From positions 1 through 64,000 of the forward strand of contig JADLZK010006454.1 in assembly GCA_015847255.1 (NCBI GenBank): 64,000 nucleotides of DNA. Direction: 5' to 3'. A model generated the notes under the pieces. That model saw only the letters and a program-made list of their open reading frames with translations. It was not told the DNA's origin and did no database searches. The number at the start of each line of letters is the position of its first letter. Position 1 is the stretch's first letter. Positions 24,701 to 35,373 of the stretch are shown here, in pieces. Origin of the DNA: Hyparrhenia diplandra. Lineage: Eukaryota > Streptophyta > Magnoliopsida > Poales > Poaceae. A program made the position numbers and the translations under genes.

Positions 24701-26698
24701 AGCACTTGATACTGTTAGACTAGCGCCTGGTGGCTGGGCTGCCTCATGGTGTTATGGTAGTTGATCTCTCTGATTAGGCAAGGATCTCTGTTGATTGGGT
24801 ATGTTCTATAAACCCTACACCGATCCTTGCCTATATATTCTGTACCCTCGTACACATTGAATCAGTCTACTTTCAGATACATCAGTGCAATTTTAGAAAT
24901 GCATACAGCTTCTTTTGGAGTTTTTTTGGGGGTGGGGGTGGGGGTGGGGGGGGGGGGGTTTCATTGACTGCCATAACCTTTTTTTAAGGAGACATTTGTT
25001 TTTTCACTTCATAGACTGGATGCCATGTATTTGCTTTGTTTACAGCACTTTATAGCTTGAATGTGGAGCAGTGTTCTATCAAGTCAAGAACTGTTCAGAA
25101 GATAACAGATGCACTTCATGAAGACTCTGTCCTTTCACATCTCTCATTAGGTACTTCTTGTCTTCATGACAGCCTGCTTCTCTTCTGATTTGTATATTAG
25201 CAATGTCTATTTAGTATTTACTAACGCTCAAAAATCCGTACCCTCGACAGGAAAGAACAACCCAATTTCTAGCAATACAATGCTTAACCTTCTATCCAAA
25301 CTCGCGTCTCTCTCAAGGTTAGCAGAAACTGTCCATATCTGTTGATAGATACTAAAATGTTGGCAAGTATAGACCAGCCATGCATGTTGTTGTTGCAGAT
25401 TTTCAGAACTAAGCCTGACTGGTATAAAACTGAATAAGTCAATGGTTGATAAGCTGTGCCTCCTTGCACAATCCTCGTGCCTCTCAGGGCTTCTGCTAGG
25501 TGGAACTTCCATTGGACCGGTAATTTGCTTTCCATTTTCTTTCGTTCAAAAGAAAGGCATTGTGTTCAAGAAAATAGAACGGCTTTGCTTTCCATTTGTG
25601 GTTAGTGTTTGCAGCCTGTACAAAAGCAATATGTCATCTCATCTGGTGCTGCTGTCTATGCAGGTGGAGACAATTAGGCTTACTGAGACATTGTCTTGTA
25701 CATCTCAAGAATTGCTAAGGTTGGACTTGTCTAATTGTGGGCTTACAACACCTGATTTCACACAAATCTGTACAAGTCTCTCTCGGATCAATATTCTTGA
25801 GTTAAACCTAGGAGGAAATCCAATTGACCTGGAGGTTTAATTCCTACTCTCATATGCTTTGCTAACATGTATCCCCATATTTCAGTAGCAATGATCTGTT
25901 GTGTTACATTATATTATGCAGGGATGTGATGCTATACAGGGAATGCTTGTAAATCCCCAATGCAGTATTAGATCTCTCACCCTTGACAAATGCAATCTTG
26001 GACTTGCTGGAATTGTTCGTATTATTCAATCATTATCAGGTGAGGAACAATTTTGTTGAAACATCAGTCTCTACATTTAGTTAATAATCTTCTTGTACTT
26101 TCAGAATTATCAGGTGAGGAACAATTTTGTTGAAACATCAGTCTCTACATTTAGTTTATAATCTTCTTGTACTTTCAGAAAATAGCCAATTAGAGGAGCT
26201 GCGCATGTCTAAGAACACGACCTTGGCATTGAGAGAACAATAAAGTATGACGAAGACATGCAAGAAGTATCAACAACTGCTGAGCAAAAAGAATGTAATA
26301 ACCCTGAAACAAAGAATGATATAGCTTCAGGGGACATAGATTTTGCGAACATGCAGGTTCCAGATAGTGAAGATGAAGCAGATAATGATGCTCACCGTAC
26401 CATATCTGGTCCACATAGGAGCTGTGCAAGTTCATCGCAGAAAAACTCGTACTCTTGTCAGATTATTGAAGAACTCGCAGAGGCCCTGGTTTCAGCAAAG
26501 CAATTGAAGGTGCTTGATCTTAGTTGCAACGGTTTGTCGGAAGAGGCCATACAGTCACTGTATTCTGCTTGGGTTTCTGTTCCAAGAGGTGATGGAATGG
26601 CTCGAAAACATGTAAATAAGGAAGTGGTCCACTTTTCAGTAGATGGTATGAGGTGCTGCGGCCTAAAACCCTGCTGCAGAAGAGACCTGCAAATGTGA
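15783..26698 (+). CDS. TSK: TONSOKU (BRUSHY1/MGOUN3), TPR-LRR replication-fork repair protein
   Basis: Nuclear protein related to animal TONSL. In plants its TPR part reads newly deposited histone H3.1 and it supports repair of stalled forks, silencing and meristem order. Exons deduced from GT/AG sites: 15783-16087, 16917-17715, 18536-18713, 18842-18933, 19474-19573, 19646-20094, 20184-20214, 20660-20902, 21630-21777, 21935-22054, 23235-23335, 23448-23571, 23915-24027, 24583-24694, 25046-25150, 25251-25317, 25399-25519, 25664-25834, 25922-26039 and 26179-26698, about 1340 residues (Arabidopsis about 1310). The N-terminus has TPR helices (EEARWANVIGDIYKRRGEY, RLHHNLGNVYTGL, SALENMHYSYMIRF). 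A central acidic Ser-rich linker contains RVRVILSDDESDENPE. The C-terminus has leucine-rich repeats (IAVLDLSHNLLG, LEVLNLSGNRLTDACSS, LLRLDLSNCGLTTPDF, LKVLDLSCNGLSEEAIQSL). Frame breaks occur near 15990, 16983, 17112, 17323, 17410 and 26230. The start is the first ATG, in a good context. The gene is convergent with PME. Confidence 0.92.
16161..16338. repeat. Two A-tailed direct repeats in TSK intron 1
   Basis: The segment cttaatgaaatacgggtgaa followed by tagcctgattgc and an A tract (from 16165) recurs as cttaatgaaaaacgggtgaa, cggcccgatctcg and an A tract (16296-16338). The shape, a conserved end plus a poly(A), suggests 3' ends of retroposed elements (SINE or LINE), but too little remains to name the family. 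Confidence 0.45.
22368..22612. repeat. Minisatellite in a TSK intron (four units of about 60-75 bp)
   Basis: The word atactgcatcatactaacct, followed by a ctacaatgcagtgccaaatag segment and aatatagaatatgcaattt, recurs four times with small indels inside the intron between 22054 and 23235. Copies are about 60-75 bases apart and the last is divergent. Confidence 0.85.
24928..24958 (+). repeat. G-run tract, potential G-quadruplex
   Basis: Three GGGGG runs separated by single T residues lead into a run of about 14 G within a TSK intron. The pattern meets the usual four-run criterion for an intramolecular G-quadruplex in the transcribed strand's RNA copy. Exact run lengths may be unreliable in this assembly. 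Confidence 0.8.
26032..26178 (+). repeat. 74-bp tandem duplication across the last TSK intron
   Basis: A segment from attatcaggtgagg to actttcag occurs twice in tandem with one substitution. Each copy carries the exon end (ATTATCAG), a GT donor, about 65 intron bases and a CAG acceptor. The second copy therefore presents AATTATCAG (26105-26113) as a 9-base, frame-keeping microexon between two 65-base introns, or allows one 139-base intron. Confidence 0.85.
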
Positions 26699-27611
26699 AC
26701 CCTGGACAGCCTTCCAATGCTAAACTATGGTTGCACACTGTAAATAAATCATCAGTGAATCAACTAGGCGTTGATGTGTTGTTAATGTATCATCACACTA
26801 GTCACAACAGCTGAGTGGCTTGAGAGAAATCTGGCTTTCGGAGGTGTAATTATGCTGATTTGCGGGAATGTGTACTTTCAGGAGCTTAGAAATCTGGCAT
26901 TGATATATGCTTGAGATTTGTGCTTGCCGTTGTTTCTTGAGTTGATGTTAGTGTTACTACTTACTAGCATGTTACCATCATGTCATTACAGGCAAAATCT
27001 AGTTGGCTAGAGTGCGACCTCTTCAAAGGTCTTAGTTGAATTTTGTGGGATCTGAACATACTATTTTGGATGGGGAGGTGCAGTGAGGGGTAATAAACAA
27101 ATTGCTTTGCAAGTTTGAAGCGGTGAGGCGTAATTTCTATCTTCAGTACAAACAGTGATATAAACATTTCAAATCGTAAAATCATGACCGAGACGGCGAG
27201 ACGCCACACGGAACAACCAGTTCCCACAAATCATGACCGAGACGGCGAGACGGCTCGGGATGCGGCTGTCGGAGAATCCGGTGTTGTGCACGCCCAAGGG
27301 AATCCGGGTCACTGATTTCATCGAGCTGTCGACGCTTCCGGTCTTGGAAGATGAGGATGCTCTGAAATGATACGAAGATGGAGCCATCCGCTCTCTGGCG
27401 GAGTTCTGTCGTGTGTGACAGCAACCACAAGAATAAGAAGACGGAGCAATCATCTACCTGGATGGTGTTCAGCAATATTTCTAGTTCGTTTATTCACATG
27501 AGTATTGAGTATACATTGACTTTCAGACCAAACTAGATGGAATTTGTGTTGTTTTCTGAAGCATCAAACCAGACCCCACTGTTCATGTTCTTATATGACA
27601 ACGTTCCTGAA
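26699..27611. other. TSK 3' UTR and convergent intergenic space
   Basis: AT-rich 3' sequence of TSK runs to about 27150, with likely polyadenylation signals but none decisive. A 24-base direct repeat (atcatgaccgagacggcgag plus acg) occurs at about 27181 and 27231. The second copy opens the small frame listed separately. The PME stop codon is at 27612-27614 on the other strand. Confidence 0.5.
27233..27370 (+). other. Small GC-rich open frame, possible gene fragment
   Basis: ATG to TGA, 45 codons, beginning MTETARRLGMRLSENP and ending LPVLEDEDALK. Codon use is GC3-rich in contrast to the AT-rich surroundings, and the peptide has ordinary protein-like composition. I do not recognise a family. 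It could be a captured exon fragment, a leftover of a duplicated gene, or chance. No splice context was identified. Confidence 0.25.
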
Positions 27612-29791
27612 TTACAGTCCCGAAGTATACTTCACTCCAGTAGCATCCAACCACGAATCCCCATAATGAAATTTGCCACGGTAAACCCCGTAGCATCCTC
27701 CGTGGACATGGACGTGTGCACGCCACTCCACGCCACGCGTCCGGCCGTGGCCGCGCCGGCGCCGGTGTTCCGGTACTCGCCGTAGTAGAGCGTGTCTGGC
27801 GCGGGCTGGCCCGACCACTGGAGCCACCCGGCCGGCGCGACGGAGGCGTCGAGGGCGGTCGCCATGACGGCCACCCGCGCGTACCTCCGCCACGGGCGGC
27901 CGAGGTACACGGGCGTGTCGCCGCCGAGGTCCGGCGCGCCGGTGAGGCGGCACCGGTGGATGGAGAACCCCGTGTTCTGGTTCGGGTCGGCGCGGCCCTG
28001 CGCCGTGACGACGTCCTGCTGCCCCGGTCGGGGCCTCCTGGCCTGGATGTTGCAGCGCTGCAGCACCGCGGCGGCGTTGCCGAAGATGAAGTCCACCGTG
28101 CCGGAGATGTCCGTGTCGGCGTAGAACTGGCGATTGGAGTGCGCGAGCAGCGTGTCTTGGTGACCTTTCACCTCGCACTGGTACACCACGGAGCGGTCGC
28201 CGCTCACCAGCAGCGCCACCGCCTGGCCCTGTCCCGGCCCGGCGCTGTTGAGGATGCTCACGCCCTTGGCGATGAAGCCCGCGCCCATGGCAGCTGCATG
28301 CAATGCATCGACCGACCAGCTCAAATATCTACTACGGTACAATAAGACACTTGGGAGTGTACGTGCTGTCGAGAAGCTCAAGAAACACTGAGGACGAGAT
28401 TCAGTCGGATGTGATTGTGAACGACGACGTGGCAATATATATATGGCAAGTGAAGCATCTCTGGATCACACAAGTACTCCATAGGCGAGTGAACATTTTG
28501 GAGGTACGAGTATAGATAGGCGAGTGGCTATTAAATACTGTATTTAATAAAGCTTCGACTATGCCTTTCAAAGTTTCAATCGGTCGTTGTCGTGCCTTTT
28601 GAGAGATCCACTTTAAGCTATTGATTGCACTGAAATCAAAGACTAGCTAGGTACGTGCTCGTGCAAAGGGCCGACGTTGTGATGCATGCCTGCCTGCGTG
28701 CACATGACATACTTGTAGTACGTACCGACGGTGGCGGAGGACCAGGTGGTGTATCCGCCGGCGACGCTCTTGTCGCCGTCGATGATCGTCTTCCCCTTGC
28801 CGTCGCCCACCAGCATCACGTTCGCCTGCTGGTACGAGATGCTGACGCTCTCCTCGTATCGCCCGGCCTTCACGTGGATCACCTTCCTCCTCCTCCTGGA
28901 GAGTCCTGCTCCGCAACGGCCGCACGCCTCGGTGCCCACCCCCGCCGTGACGGCGGCGATCGCCTCGTTGATGCTCGTGTGCGTCCCGCTGCCGTCCATC
29001 GCCACCACAGCGTCCGGTACCGTGACGACAATGTCGTCGTCGTTGGTGGTCGCCGGCGACAACGGCGACTCCAGGAGCCTCCTGTCGTGCTCGGACAGCC
29101 AGGACGGGAACACGGTGCCTTCACGTGACGGCGGGACGCCGACGGCGCTCCCGCCCTTCTTGACCTTCCCGACGTGCAGCGCCAGAGCGGTGCTGATGAA
29201 CCGCGCGAGCGCGGCGACTTGCCTGCGCACGGCGTCGCTCCCGGCGGGATCGTCCGGCAGGGGCACGGCTGCCAGGCTCGCGGCAGGTGTCCTGGTTCGT
29301 CAGCGCGGCGCTAAGCCACGTCGTGGCCCCGTGCGCGTCGGCCGCGGACCCCGCGAGCGCGTCGCGGAGCTGCGCGAGGCTGATGCCGAGAAGCTCGGCG
29401 CAGTCGTGCATGCCCGACGACGCCGGCGCCGGCGCCGCCGCGGACGCGGAGAGGTTCCGCGCCAGCGCGCGCGCCGTCGTCGTCCGAGCCATCGCGAACT
29501 GGACGGACGCCGCGAACGGGTCCCGCGCCGACCGCGCCTCCGCCGACGTGAGCGCGGTCTCGCACGCGCGCGGGTACGGCGTCGACCGGCAGAGCAAGGT
29601 GACGTTCACGCTGGACGCCGGCGACGTGGCCGCGATCCCCGAGACGGTGGCCACGTTACCCGTGGATGCTGCCTCGTCTCCTTTTTTTCGGCTGTAACAG
29701 CCACCGCGGTCGCGAGTGCTAGCACTGTGGCCATGGCGCAAGTCCATGCGACTACTGGTATAGCAGGTCTTGCCCTGCCAAATCTTGCCAT
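27612..29791 (-). CDS. Pectin methylesterase, type I (PMEI-PME proenzyme)
   Basis: Secreted wall enzyme that removes methyl esters from homogalacturonan (EC 3.1.1.11). Exon 1 is 28726-29791 and exon 2 27612-28293, joined at TV|AAMGAGF; about 582 residues, standard for the type. The N-terminus has an uncleaved-type hydrophobic signal segment (VVAWTCAMATVLALATAVAV). Next comes the PMEI pro-domain (VNVTLLCRSTPYPRACE, CAELLGISLAQLRDAL, ATTWLSAALTNQDTC). The catalytic domain follows, with GRYEESVSI, GQGQAVAL (oxyanion Gln), GHQDTLLAHSNRQFY (Gln-Asp pair), GTVDFIFGNAA (second catalytic Asp) and YLGRPWRRYARV (substrate Arg), ending TGVKYTSGL. Frame breaks occur at about 29690 (in an A/T run inside the membrane-proximal part), about 29283 and about 27655. 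All key catalytic residues are present. The intron donor GTACGT and acceptor TGCAG are clear. The gene is convergent with TSK. Confidence 0.9.
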
Positions 29792-31665
29792 TGTTCTAGT
29801 AGGTTTCTAGCTGAGCTCGCTTGCTCGTTGTGCACATATGCAACCTGTAGCAGCTTAGTTAGCTGTTGTGTACGTTCTCGAGTCGTTGGCTGCATGGTAC
29901 GGCGTGCAAGACAAAGGGGGTTTTATTTGAGCTGCTATTGCCTTTTGTAGGACTACGTTCATCTAAAGGAGAAACTGCACCGTCCATCATCACGTCATTC
30001 CTCACAGGCTCTCATTCCACAAAATCTAGGGAATGAACTCATGATGCACCATCTCATTTAGGATTATTATTAGGTAGTTCCTCAAACCAAACAACCTATA
30101 GCGGTTTTTCAGAGACATTATTACTATTACTATTATTATTATTATAAAATAATTATAAAAGATAGCAAAAGTATTTTTCTACTCCCTCCGTCAACCATTC
30201 ACAACTTTTTGGGAAAGACACTCATAGAGTTAGTTTTCGTACTCATCAAATCATGAAGACACTACATATGTATCCTCTTTTATGATGATTATTTATGGTT
30301 AACGAGTTATTAAGCGATTTGAGTTTGCCCCTTCCACGTTGAAGTCATTCCAAGAATGTTGAAAAGTCAAAACATCTCAAGTTTAACCAATCCATGTTCT
30401 GTTTCCATTATAACTGATGACCAAGTTCAGAATAATGTCTATGTAGTATCTCAACAATGACCTGTGCAATATCTGCATCCACCTGAACATTTGTGGAGGT
30501 ATGCTGTGCAGAACAAGGTCTTTCCAAAGGGAAAAAAAAATTATGTGTATAACATAATATAACTACAAGTGCAAACTGCAAAAGAAATAGCTTATAGCTC
30601 GCTGGCTCGTTACAAAAGAAAATCATAATCTAGAAGAAGTTCCTCCACCTCCGCCTCCACCTCCACCTTTACTAAGATTAGGACTATACATAGAAAGGAG
30701 ATCATCAATCTATCTTTGCTTCTGATTTGAACTTAAGATTGGATGAACCAAATTATATTACTGCACTCGGATCAAAAGATGTCATGTTCACAATGCATTT
30801 AACATCAATTTTTCAAGAAAATCATGACCATAGTATTAATAGATTATGTCAAGATGGTTTCATGGAACACAATCAAGCTGTACACAAGGTTCTATTTCAT
30901 AGGGTAAAAGTTGTCGGACATTTCAGTTACAAATAGTAGATAGTGCACATGCTACAAATATCTGATCCTATTGTATTATCACCCCCTGACCTGCCTAGTG
31001 TAGCACTAATTAATCAATTAGCTGGAAGAAGATTTTTGTTACCAGTGCGTCATATCCGTTTCACTACAACTCTTCAATCTCCTCCTTGCATTGTCAATGG
31101 ACCTCCCACTTTCATCTCTGGGCCATATGATCAAAGGTTGTGCCGAGTACCATCAATGTCGTTATCAACGCTTCCGAGTTGTTGCTAGGGCAGTACTCAG
31201 ACTAATGTAGTTGGTGCCAAGAGAAAGCTCATCAATCATGTTCTGGTGCCTTTTGACCTGATACGTGAGGATGCATATACCGTGAAAATATTAGTATTTT
31301 AAATGCAAACAAGCTACTATACAATTGACTGATAGTGATAACGATAACCTGTAAGGCTTGAAAATTAGGCAAACAAATAGAATTAACTTTACAATTATTT
31401 AATTTATGATTAAAAACCCCAGGCTATATTCTATTGAACAGTACAAAAACTGCCCACAGGGTGTTGACATTATACACTTAGTTTCATAATCTTCTCTGTT
31501 CTCACATGCCTAATGTCTTGTGTAGTAAACATTTGTGTCCAGGCATGGTAGCAAACATTATTATTCTATACATTTCTAACGACAGCTTATTGCCCCTTTT
31601 ATTATCTAATTCCCTGTGGAGCTTCTAGCTCATTGTTTGCCTGCACATTTCTGCCCCTTCTCTAC
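29792..31665. other. Intergenic, no supported gene
   Basis: A lone Stowaway-like terminus (CTCCCTCCGTCAACC) starts near 30182 without a clear partner. An ATT-type microsatellite lies at about 30118-30147, and a CCTCCACCTCCGCCTCCACC triplet run near 30645-30667. Open frames at 30727-30936 and 30943-31188 have no motif. The PME promoter should lie just above 29791. Confidence 0.45.
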
Positions 31666-31828
31666 GGGCCTGATTGTTTTAGCTTTGGATTGTGGATTTT
31701 GGTTTCAAGCACTGAAGGTCTGAAGCTCAAACAAATGGACTGAATCAAACCCCATTTTACACCAGAATACACAAGCTACACCCTTCAGCTTCAGCTTTTA
31801 ATAATCCATAGCTAAAACAGACAAGCCC
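31666..31828. mobile_element. MITE with GGGCCTGATTGTTTTAGC termini
   Basis: The left end GGGCCTGATTGTTTTAGCTT and the complement of the right end (GGGCTTGTCTGTTTTAGCTA) pair over about 26 bases. The element is 163 bases with no coding capacity. Target duplication is not clear, so the superfamily (hAT or PIF) is open. It lies about 250 bases downstream of the MTERF4 stop. Confidence 0.65.
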
Positions 31829-32075
31829 AAACAATCAGAACTAGAATATATATTCTTTGACATGTTCAAGAAAAAAAAAAAGCAAATTACTAAACCAGTA
31901 CTTACTTGCTTATATGGTACTGCTGGAAACATGTCATGCAAGATCTTTTGGATTATCCTGCACCAAATCTGTAACAAAAAATAGGCAATTATTATAATTT
32001 CATGAATAACCACAAAAGGTACTGTGGCTACAGTCTTGTTCAAAGGAAACCAACAAGAAAAAAAAAATACACTCA

Positions 32076-33552
32076 CTAGATCATGACCGTCCGCCTATAT
32101 AGCACTTCATCATCGGTATCCTCGTTATCATCATCTGACACTAGCTGGCTGCCTGGCATCTGAAGCTTCCCACCCATCGTAAACAAAGGTCCTGGTGCAT
32201 CACCTTCAATAAAATCCCCTCGCATTCTTTCCTCAAACCTCATATCACTGCAGTTCAGGAACCAATCCAAGCTACACCTAATCCCTTTACTTGTAACTCT
32301 CATATACCTAGGTTTGATTCTTGACTCCAAGCTGTAAGTAAAATATTCTGGGTATTCCAACAATTCACTCATAGGTCTCTTCATCTCACTCTTGAAGAAG
32401 TACAGACTGTTCTTCATGAGCTCGATCCGCAGCAATAGAATCTGAGGGCAGCGGACCACCATCCGAGCAACATCCTCATTGGAGATCCCTCGTCCACGGA
32501 GGAACTCCACAGGCTTCAATATCACATTCTGATTTAAGCTTACAAGCTGTGGCAACTTCTCAACCGCACGGGCGAACCCATCTGGGTCAATCTGGAGCTT
32601 CAAGTTGAAGAAATACTGTTGTGCTGCTAGCTTGGCTTTCAGTGGCAGCCCGAGTATAGGTGGGTACTGTGCAATCACCAATGGAAGGGCCTCCTTCTGA
32701 ATGCCAAAGCTGAGCAATGCCTCCACGTTTGGTTTGACCGTTTCCTCAAGATCGTAGCCAAGAATGTACGGCCTCTTCTCAAGGATCCTCGCCAGGATCC
32801 GCATGGGCAGCCCAAAGGGAGGTGATGTAGTCGCAGAACGGCTTGATGGTAGTGCCAACCCGCATGCCAAGGAAGAAAGGGAAATGCGTTACCATCGGAC
32901 CGATGTCTCTAGGCGCCACGCCGACAATGCCGACGAGGTAGGCGACGGAGGTACTGATTGTGCCGTCAGGCTTGAGCCCCAGGACGTCGGGGTAACGCTC
33001 GAGCACGCGGGGCAGGTCCTGGCGGTCGACGTCAAGGCCACGGAGCGCCTTGACCATGGGAGCGAGGTCGACGGCGACGGAGGCGTGGAGGCAGGCCGGG
33101 TAGGCGCGGACGAAGGCGGCGAGGCGGGCGCGCGTGACTCCGAGCTTCTCGAGGTAGGAGAGGACGGGGATGATGTTCTTCCGGAGGGAGCAGGCGAGGA
33201 GGAGCGGGTAGTTGGAGAGGTCGTCGGTGGAGAGGCCGAGGCGGAGGAGGAAGTCGAGGCGCTCCTGGAGCACCTCGAGGGGAGGGGGGAGCTCGACCGC
33301 CTCGAGCTCTCCGGCGGGGTCCGAGACGCCCGCGGAGCGGAGAAAGTCGAGCGCCAGCACGCGCGAGACGAGGCGCTCCTTGCGCCCCTGGATCACGCCC
33401 CACGTCACCGACGGCATTTCGTACTCCGGCGGCGCGGAGGAGGAAGAGGAGAAGGCGGCCGACCTCGACGAGGAGAGCCACGCGAGGAGACGGCCCTCCC
33501 GCGCGGCCGCCGCCTGGCCGAGGCTCCGGAGCGCGCGGGCGAGGGGTGGCAT
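32076..33552 (-). CDS. MTERF4: Mitochondrial transcription termination factor family protein MTERF4 (BSM/RUG2-like), plastid-targeted
   Basis: Organelle RNA-binding protein built from helical mTERF repeats. Its maize orthologue promotes chloroplast group II intron splicing and ribosome formation, and the Arabidopsis one (BSM/RUG2) is essential for early development. One intronless frame of about 492 residues. It has a Ser/Ala/Arg-rich transit-type N-terminus (MPPLARALRSLGQAAAAREG), then EMPSVTWGVIQGRKERLVSR, a signature of this orthologue. Repeated mTERF units follow: LDFLLRLGLSTDDLSNYPLL, VLSYLEKLGVTRARL, DIGPMVTHFPFFLGMRVG, ILEKRPYILGYDLEETVKPN and GFARAVEKLPQLVSL. The tail is acidic and ends DDEVLYRRTVMI. 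One frame break at about 32811, where a T in TCCCTTTGGG appears extra, splits the reading frame. Two overlapping frames therefore have to be read through. Confident orthology from whole-length agreement. Confidence 0.92.
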
Positions 33553-33559
33553 GGCTGAT

Positions 33560-34787
33560 GGAAGCGGCGCGCCCGGAGCGGCACAGGCGGCGGCGTCGGT
33601 GGCGAGGCGGAGGCTGGATTGAGCGGCGTGGGGTTCGGCCGGCGGCGGATGCTCCTTTTGGGCCGTGCCAAAGTGGTGCGCGTCTGGCAGCTGGGTGGCG
33701 TCCGCCTGGGCTGAACAAGTGATTTTAGTGGGCTGTGGGCTTGGAAGCGCACTGTTGGAGAAAAATCCCTCCTAAAGCCCATATAACAGCAGTATGGGCT
33801 GCAGAATCTGCTTGTCTCTTGCACTTCCCAAAAATCAGTGGCTGGCTCCGCGCTCGGCGATCACCCCAACAGCCGCCGCCCGCCCAACCTCACCGGACGA
33901 CGATGAGCTCGTCCTTCCCCTCCACCGGTGGAAGCTAGACCGCGTTCAGGACCTTGCGCATGCCTTGCTTTTTTTAAAAAATAAAAATAAAAAAACTCGT
34001 GCATGCCTTGCCACGATACACCAAGAGCTTCTTCTCGACAATCTGCTGGTCGTCCTGCAGCAACTGTTGGAGAGATTGGAGACGCAGTTTAAGACAGCTT
34101 AGTAATTTCTTGCTACCATACTTGACCTCTGAAGAAACTAAAATGTTGAATGAATGAATTGTAGGTCATTTTTGCTTTCAAGTGTTGTAGTTTCTGTTCA
34201 AAAGAGTAGAGATTCTGGACAGGCTAGAGTGGTTGTTTGTTTGAACAAAACAACACACACTGCAATGAATTTGTGAGGCTGCTGCAGCAACTAGGATTGC
34301 AGAGGTGTATATGGGAAGCCCCGTTAAAAGTTTGCACCCATGAAGTTGAATCAGCTGTAGGACATGTTAATTTGCTTGTTGCATTCCTTTCACCTCCAGC
34401 ATTTTAATTTGCTGGCAGTGCCTTGTTGCTTGACACATGAGTATACTCCAATATAATATAAGCTACGATGACTCCGTTGTGTTTCACGAGCGATCGAGCT
34501 GGCTGCGTGGCGACCACAGAGTCATTAATTTGTTTTTAGCTAGGAAAGAAACAGGAGCTGGCCAGCTGAACAAACAAGCAAAGCAATCCTGTTGGTTTCG
34601 CGCACCCAAACACGGCTCCCCCTCTCTCCCCTGTCGCCGTCGTCCTTGGTGACGTGCTCACATCATCCTGGTGATAAGCTATACTAGCCACTTAGCCATT
34701 GTTAATCTCCTTCCTCCTGGTTGGACGCTCTCGCAAGAAACTTCATACTTGCATGACCGGATGATAGCGTCTTTATATACACACATA
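33560..34787. other. MTERF4 upstream region; no other gene supported
   Basis: GC-rich leader to about 33700, then mixed sequence. An open frame at 33794-34102 (+) contains DDDELVLPLHRWKLDRVQDL and ends in Leu-rich helical text. It has no family I can name, is crossed by an A-rich tract near 33975, and may be chance or an exon fragment. Confidence 0.35.
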
Positions 34788-34789
34788 TA

Positions 34790-35046
34790 CTCCCTCCATT
34801 CAAAAAAACATGCAATTGTGGGGAGTATGTCGGTCAAACTATTTCATCTTTGATCAAGTTTAAGCAAAAACTACTAGCATTTATGTTCTGAAACAAATTT
34901 GTTATGAAAATATATTTCATAACGAATCTAAAGATACTTATTTTGTCTTATAAATGTTAGTATTTTTTCATATAAACTTGGTCAAAGTTTGCAATGTTTG
35001 ACTCTTTGAGGATACGAGAATTGCATGTTTTGTGGAACGGAAGTGA
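34790..35046. mobile_element. Stowaway-type MITE, one end degraded
   Basis: The left end CTCCCTCCATTCAAAAAAAC with TA before it pairs with the complement of gcatgttttgtggaacgga near 35022-35043. The inner pair catgcaatt/aattgcatg also matches. The right terminus has lost the usual GGGAG, so the end is approximate. About 257 bases, non-coding. Confidence 0.7.
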
Positions 35047-35208
35047 CTACAAGACGATACGCTGCAAACGTGGGGATGATAGCTACTGAGCACAGCAGAT
35101 AACTTATAGTTGCTGACCTGTGTGACGTACTGCGCACTCCCTCTGCACAGCCGTCTTTTTCTAACTCTTTTTCTTACCTTTGCATCACCATCGTACGTAT
35201 ACTCACTA

Positions 35209-35373
35209 CTCTCTCGGTTTTCCTCCTCAGTTCCAAATTGTAGTTTTCTTTTTGGCTTTTCTAGATCCATTTGTTTTGCTATGTATCCAGGCATAGTGTA
35301 TAACTAGGTGCATAGCAAAATCAATGTATCTAGAAAAGCCCAAAGTGAACTATAATTTGAACGGAGGGAGGAG
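35209..35373. mobile_element. Hairpin-like Stowaway MITE
   Basis: Nearly the whole 165 bases form an inverted repeat. The left arm (ttccaaattgtagtttt, ggcttttctagatccatttg, ttttgctatg) matches the complement of the right arm (ttcaaattatagttcact, gggcttttctagatacattg, attttgctatg). Ends are CTCTCTCGG and CGGAGGGAGGAG with TA on both sides. Such a transcript could be processed into small RNA. Confidence 0.8.

Noticed and set aside
28731..29810. 359-codon plus-strand open frame
   Set aside because: Antisense shadow of the GC-rich first exon of the pectin methylesterase; no motif of its own.
30181..30400. Possible further Stowaway MITE
   Set aside because: Only one CTCCCTCCGTC terminus is visible; no matching right end or TA duplication was found.
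30727..31188. Two consecutive plus-strand open frames
   Set aside because: Natural-looking composition, but no recognisable family and no splice connection between them.
32764..33558. 264-codon plus-strand open frame
   Set aside because: Antisense of MTERF4; Glu/Arg/Gly-rich composition typical of a shadow frame.
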